From positions 1 through 64,000 of the forward strand of contig MGUI01000014.1 of assembly GCA_001799895.1 (NCBI GenBank): a stretch of 64,000 bases of DNA, in the 5' to 3' direction. Below, piece by piece: positions 60,589-64,000 of the stretch. The notes under the pieces were generated by a model, which was not told where the DNA came from, made no database searches, and was given only the letters and a program-made list of their open reading frames with translations. The position numbers and the translations under genes were made by a program. Origin of the DNA: Elusimicrobia bacterium GWD2_63_28. Its GTDB lineage: Bacteria; Elusimicrobiota; Elusimicrobia; Elusimicrobiales; UBA9959. Positions within the stretch are counted from its first letter, which is position 1. The number at the start of each line of letters is the position of its first letter.

Positions 60589-61101
60589 TTAAAGTACCAG
60601 TTCGGCCAGGATCTTTTCGGTGCCGGATTCCAGGATGTTCAGCGCGGTTGAATCTTTGCCTAAAGCCTTGTTCCATTCCCCGGCCACTATGGACAGCACC
60701 TGTTTCTGCTGGTCGGTGGAGAGGTTCGCGAAGCGCTTGTCCACGTAAAGGCAGAGGGTATCGCCCTTGTAGCCGACATTGGCCACGCCTACGGCGCTGA
60801 AAGAGGTGGCGCCCTTCTTCTTGATCGCCTCCACCGCCCCGTCTTTGGGGTTTCCGAGCCCAGTGATGACCTGCAGCGAGGAGGCTTCGGGATCGGCGGG
60901 TTCGGATTTGGCGCGGGTGGCCAGCGCGGCGGTGACCGTCAGCGCGGCGGCCGCCAGGAAAATGGCGAGCAGCGGCGAGCCGGGCTTCTTAGCTACGCCG
61001 GATTCCTGCCTGGCGCCCAGCTTGGCGCCGCAGCGCGGACAGGCCTTCGCGTCCTGGTCCGCTTCGGTCATGCAGATATAACATTTCTTGGCCGTACCCA
61101 T
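60589..61101 (-). CDS. Zinc-ribbon membrane protein
   Basis: A 170-residue protein. CYICMTEADQDAKACPRCG (residues 7-25) forms a zinc ribbon (CxxC...CxxC). One membrane span follows, about residues 43-62 (LLAIFLAAAALTVTAALA), then a soluble domain of ~105 residues. The domain includes LCLYVDKRFANLSTDQQKQVLSIVAGEWNKALG, a small alpha/beta unit that I do not recognise. GGAGA lies 6 nt upstream of the ATG. Function unknown; membrane-bound sensor or assembly factor are possibilities. Confidence 0.7.
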   Translation of the reverse strand: MGTAKKCYICMTEADQDAKACPRCGAKLGARQESGVAKKPGSPLLAIFLAAAALTVTAALATRAKSEPADPEASSLQVITGLGNPKDGAVEAIKKKGATSFSAVGVANVGYKGDTLCLYVDKRFANLSTDQQKQVLSIVAGEWNKALGKDSTALNILESGTEKILAELVL

Positions 61102-61211
61102 AGTTGTCTCCCTGTCGATGTAACATACAGCTGGCTGAGCCTAAATTATATAAACAAACGCCCCGGCGGGTAACGGATAAAAAAGCGGCGCGCGGCTTTA
61201 AGGGGGTGGCC

Positions 61212-61247
61212 GGGGCCCCTGATAAAGATTAAGGGCCCCCATTTTTT
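61212..61247 (+). terminator. Terminator-like hairpin upstream of the hydrolase gene
   Basis: GGGGCCC (61212-61218) pairs with GGGCCCC (61233-61239) across a 14-nt loop and is followed by six T. It lies between divergent genes, 35 nt before ATG 61282, where no plus-strand transcript is expected to end. It could be an attenuator or the end of a small RNA. A short second hairpin (CCCGG-TCTT-CCGGG, 61261-61274) follows. Confidence 0.5.
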
Positions 61248-61281
61248 ATATTATATTAAGCCCGGTCTTCCGGGTTTACAG

Positions 61282-61971
61282 ATGAAACGCCTCCTGCCTT
61301 TATTGCTGCTCCTGCTCCCCGCCTGCGCCGGGAACGAGGCCCGCCTGCGCCGCGGCGGGGACGTTTACCCGAGCCTGACGGCGTTAAGGGCCGTGCATAC
61401 CGAAGGCCTGGATTACTCCCGCGAGGTCTACGCCCGCGGCGCCGCCGTCTCGGTCTTCGCCATACACGGCGGCGATATCGAAAAGACCACCTCCAGGCTG
61501 GCCCGCCGCGTGGCCTCGGGCGATTTGAACCTTTATATCTTCAACGGCTGGCTGGGGGCCGGCAGCGGCAAGCTGCACGTGACCGCCACCCGCTTCGACG
61601 ACCCCGACGCCGTGCGCCTGGCCACCGCCGCCGTGCTGGGCATCTCCCTGCACGCGCAGGCCGACCGCGGGGCCTGGGTCTGCGTGGGCGGCTCCAATAC
61701 GAGGGCCGCCTCCCTGGTGGTGCGGCGCCTGGAAGACGCGGGCTTCGCCGCTGAAACCCCCTGCGCCCGCCTGCCCGGCACCTCGCCCAGGAACCTGGTG
61801 AACCGCGCCGCGGCCGGAGGGGTGCAGCTGGAGCTCACGCTGCGCCTGCTCGACATGCTCGAAACGGACGAAGAGTCTCTGTCAAAATTTACAAGCGCCG
61901 TCAGGCTGGCGGCTTTCGAATTTGTAAGCACGGTCCCAGGGACCGAAATCAAACAGGAGATCCCACAATGA
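61282..61971 (+). CDS. Poly-gamma-glutamate-hydrolase-like lipoprotein
   Basis: A 229-residue lipoprotein precursor: hydrophobic LLPLLLLLL, then the lipobox LPAC (Cys15). The mature part fits the zinc-dependent poly-gamma-glutamate hydrolase family: YPSLTALRAVH, VFAIHGGDIEKTTS (metal His), LYIFNGW, LHVTATRFDDPDAV and GISLHAQAD (second His). Family members from phage and bacilli cut gamma-glutamyl polymers. It overlaps carbamate kinase by 4 nt. It may scavenge glutamyl polymers outside the inner membrane; the substrate is inferred. Confidence 0.75.
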   Translation: MKRLLPLLLLLLPACAGNEARLRRGGDVYPSLTALRAVHTEGLDYSREVYARGAAVSVFAIHGGDIEKTTSRLARRVASGDLNLYIFNGWLGAGSGKLHVTATRFDDPDAVRLATAAVLGISLHAQADRGAWVCVGGSNTRAASLVVRRLEDAGFAAETPCARLPGTSPRNLVNRAAAGGVQLELTLRLLDMLETDEESLSKFTSAVRLAAFEFVSTVPGTEIKQEIPQ

Positions 61972-63068
61972 AAAAGATCAGGATATTCGCTTTCGGCGGC
62001 AACGAGGTTTCCCCCGTAGGCCTCAAGGATAAGGACGGCAAGACCATCAATCCCGACATCGCCATGCAGTGGCAGCGCACGGCCGAGACCGGCAAGCTGG
62101 TGGCCGACATCTTTGAGAAGCACCCCAACGACCGCTACGTGATGACGCACGGCAACGGCCCGCAGGTAGGCAATATCCTGATGCGCGCCGAGATGTGCCG
62201 CCCCTCCATGTTCCCGCTGCCGCTCGACGTTTGCGTGGCCGACACCCAGGGCGCCATGTCCTACATGCTGGCGCAGCTCAATAACGAGCTGAATATCCGC
62301 GGCATAGACAATATCGTGGCCGGCATCGTGACGCAGGTGGTGGTCAACAAGGACGACCCCGATTTCAAGAACCCCTCCAAGTACGTCGGGCAGTCTTATA
62401 CCGCCGACGAGGCCAAACAGCGCACGGCCGAGGGCTGGGTGATGAAGCTCTACAAGAAGGACGCGGCCGGCAACGAGATCTGGCGCCGCGTGGTGCCTTC
62501 CCCCGTGCCGGTGGACATAGTCGAGATAGACGCCATCGAGGCCATGCTCGACAAGGGCATAGTGCCGATCACCGTGGGCGGCGGCGGCATCCCGGTGCGC
62601 GAAGTGCCGGCCGAAGTGAAGGACGGCAAGGAAATTTACACCACCAATTTCGGCGTGCAGTTCACCAAGCCGCACAAGGGCGACAAGCCGCTGAAGATGT
62701 ATACCGGCGTGGAGGCCGTGATAGACAAGGACCTGGCCTCCGCCCTGCTGGGCTGCATGCTGATGAAGCGCGCCAAGGCCCGCGGCGAAGAGGTGGAGGT
62801 CAGCCTGACCATCTTCACCGGCGAGGACGGCGCCAAGCTGAACTACCAGAAGCCCGACGAGAAGGCCCTGCGGGTGATCAAGGTCTCCGAGCTGGAAGCC
62901 ATCTACAACCAGGTGCCGGCGCCGTTCCCGCCCGGCTCGATGGGCCCCAAGATCAAGGCCGTGATAGAGTTCATCAAGAACGGCGGTTCCGTGGCCTATA
63001 TCGCCAAGACCGAACTGTTCGAAGAGACCCTGGCCGGCAAAGCCGGCACCACCGTCCTGCCCGGCTAG
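61968..63068 (+). CDS. arcC: Carbamate kinase
   Basis: A 366-residue amino-acid-kinase-fold enzyme: FAFGGNEVSP (family GGNA), VMTHGNGPQVGNIL, MSYMLAQLNNEL, WRRVVPSPVPVDIVE, VTVGGGGIPV and the C-terminal GSMGPKIKAVIEFIKNGG. It makes ATP from carbamoyl phosphate and ADP, or the reverse. It is some 50 residues longer than typical (~310), with insertions around residues 190-245. The ATG lies in the overlap with the preceding stop, with AGGAG upstream. It could draw on carbamoyl phosphate released by the YgeW homologue. Confidence 0.9.
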   Translation: MKKIRIFAFGGNEVSPVGLKDKDGKTINPDIAMQWQRTAETGKLVADIFEKHPNDRYVMTHGNGPQVGNILMRAEMCRPSMFPLPLDVCVADTQGAMSYMLAQLNNELNIRGIDNIVAGIVTQVVVNKDDPDFKNPSKYVGQSYTADEAKQRTAEGWVMKLYKKDAAGNEIWRRVVPSPVPVDIVEIDAIEAMLDKGIVPITVGGGGIPVREVPAEVKDGKEIYTTNFGVQFTKPHKGDKPLKMYTGVEAVIDKDLASALLGCMLMKRAKARGEEVEVSLTIFTGEDGAKLNYQKPDEKALRVIKVSELEAIYNQVPAPFPPGSMGPKIKAVIEFIKNGGSVAYIAKTELFEETLAGKAGTTVLPG

Positions 63069-63071
63069 GGG

Positions 63072-63180
63072 AGGGGACGCTGATTCCTAATTCCTAATTC
63101 ATGGCGAAAGCCGTGTTTTGCGAATCAGGGACCGGTGTTGCCCAGAATTTAGAATTAGGAATTAGGAATCAGCGTCCCCT
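63072..63180. repeat. 109-bp palindromic element with perfect 29-bp arms
   Basis: Left arm 63072-63100 and right arm 63152-63180 are exact reverse complements; 51 bp lie between them. Each arm contains two copies of TTCCTAA/TTAGGAA. The form is that of a MITE or a REP-type palindrome. It starts 3 nt after the arcC stop and ends directly before ATG 63181. Confidence 0.85.
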
Positions 63181-64000
63181 ATGAAAAAAATAAAGACTTT
63201 ACAGTGCATTCGGTGCGGCAAGGACCACAAACTGTTGGAGACCAAGTACATCTGCACCGCCTGCGGCGGCAACCTGCAGGTGCTCTACGATTACAACCTG
63301 ATCAAGAAGCGCCTGAACTACGACGAACTGAAGGATAACCCCGAGCGCAGCATCTGGCGCTATCTCGACATCCTGCCGGTGACCAGCATAAAGAACGTCC
63401 CCCCGGTACAGGTGGGCTGGACCCCTCTTTACAGGGCTGAAAAGCTGGGCGACGAGGCCGGGATAAACAACCTCTGGATAAAGGACGAGGGCCGCAACCC
63501 CAGCGCTTCCTTCAAGGACAGGGCCAGCGCCGTGGTGACCGCCCGCGCCCTGGAGATAGAGGAGCGGGTGATAACCTGCGCCTCTACCGGCAACGCCGCC
63601 TCCTCCCTGGCCTGCCTGACCGGCAGCCTGGACATGAAGACCATGATCTTTGTGCCCGAGACGGCGCCCGCCGCCAAGGTGGCGCAGCTGCTGGTCTTCG
63701 GGGCCACGGTCATCATGGTCAAGGGCACCTATGACGACGCCTTCGAGCTGTGCCTGAAGGCCTCGGCCGAGTACGGCTGGTACAACCGCAGCACCGGCGT
63801 CAATCCTTTCACCCGCGAGGGCAAGAAGACCTGCGCTTTCGAGATCTGCGAGCAGCTTGACTGGGAGACGCCCGACAAGGTGTTCGTGCCCGTGGGCGAC
63901 GGCAATATCATCAGCGGCATCTGGAAGGGCTTCGTGGAGTTCCACCGCCTGGGCATCATCGAGCGCCTGCCGCAGCTGGTGGCCGTGCAGGCCGAGCATT
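63181..64000 (+). CDS. thrC: Threonine synthase (5' part, runs off the window)
   Basis: The first 273 residues are visible and the frame is open at the window end. An N-terminal Cys4 zinc-ribbon-like motif (CIRCGKDH...YICTACGG) is typical of one thrC branch. PLP-binding Lys is K112 in SASFKDRAS, with VGWTPLY before it and CASTGNAASSLA and VPVGDGNIISG after it. It converts O-phosphohomoserine to threonine. The start has no Shine-Dalgarno because the palindromic element abuts the ATG. Another fold-type II lyase is possible but less likely. Confidence 0.85.
   Translation, partial: MKKIKTLQCIRCGKDHKLLETKYICTACGGNLQVLYDYNLIKKRLNYDELKDNPERSIWRYLDILPVTSIKNVPPVQVGWTPLYRAEKLGDEAGINNLWIKDEGRNPSASFKDRASAVVTARALEIEERVITCASTGNAASSLACLTGSLDMKTMIFVPETAPAAKVAQLLVFGATVIMVKGTYDDAFELCLKASAEYGWYNRSTGVNPFTREGKKTCAFEICEQLDWETPDKVFVPVGDGNIISGIWKGFVEFHRLGIIERLPQLVAVQAEH

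Noticed and set aside
1-64000. tRNA, rRNA, riboswitch or selenocysteine elements
   Set aside because: Intergenic space is very small and I saw no cloverleaf, rRNA or known riboswitch sequence; a covariance-model search would be needed to exclude short RNAs fully.

Overview
The window is a gene-dense, GC-rich bacterial stretch with almost no intergenic DNA. Most neighbouring genes share ATGA or GTGA start/stop overlaps. The best guess for the source is an Elusimicrobiota (Elusimicrobia) genome. The grounds are the secreted protein with a YPAPYGGY-type motif, the dense radical-SAM islands and the His-Xaa-Ser systems. No rRNA or other phylogenetic marker is present, so this remains an inference.

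Layout. (1) 1-2641: the end of a PhoH-family ATPase and a polytopic membrane protein. (2) 2638-4705: a radical SAM enzyme facing a secreted barnase-family ribonuclease with its barstar inhibitor. (3) 4829-20153: a long plus-strand operon. It holds a secreted tail-fibre-like protein, a His-Xaa-Ser (Hxs) maturation set (two HxsD-like proteins, HxsB, an HxsC-like enzyme), a Cys-rich exported protein, a prepilin-peptidase-like protein, further radical SAM enzymes, three U32-family proteins, a class V aminotransferase and a B12-type radical SAM protein. It ends at a bidirectional terminator. (4) 20245-22692: ygeW-ygeY, a catabolic carbamoyltransferase/hydrolase pair. (5) 22859-27840: a second Hxs locus with HxsB, a paralogous Cys-rich exported protein, an HxsA-like precursor carrying 14 consecutive His-Xaa-Ser triplets, a GT28-like glycosyltransferase and a radical SAM enzyme. 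(6) 35358 down to 27821: a seven-gene coupled minus-strand operon (SDR, methyltransferase, DegT/radical-SAM fusion, two polysaccharide deacetylases, two radical SAM enzymes). (7) 35442-44067: an epimerase plus six radical SAM genes, four of them with B12-type domains. (8) 48335 down to 44070: a U32 protein and three PqqE-like radical SAM enzymes. (9) 48437-55674: a double radical SAM fusion, a PaaK-like adenylate-forming enzyme, a membrane protein and a radical-SAM/methyltransferase fusion. (10) 60514 down to 55728: a UDP-galactopyranose-mutase-like flavoprotein, a B12 radical SAM protein, an epimerase and a FemAB-like transferase. (11) 60589-64000: a zinc-ribbon membrane protein, a poly-gamma-glutamate-hydrolase-like lipoprotein, carbamate kinase, a 109-bp perfect-arm palindromic element and the start of threonine synthase.

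In total I count 25 genes carrying 26 radical SAM domains in about 57 kb. The left half centres on a His-Xaa-Ser peptide with a large, partly duplicated and partly undescribed maturation set. The right half mixes B12-type and PqqE-like radical SAM enzymes with sugar and envelope enzymes, which suggests synthesis of an unusual envelope-associated glycan, lipid or peptide. Several operons start with a -10 element only 6-9 nt from the start codon and no Shine-Dalgarno, which points to leaderless mRNAs.
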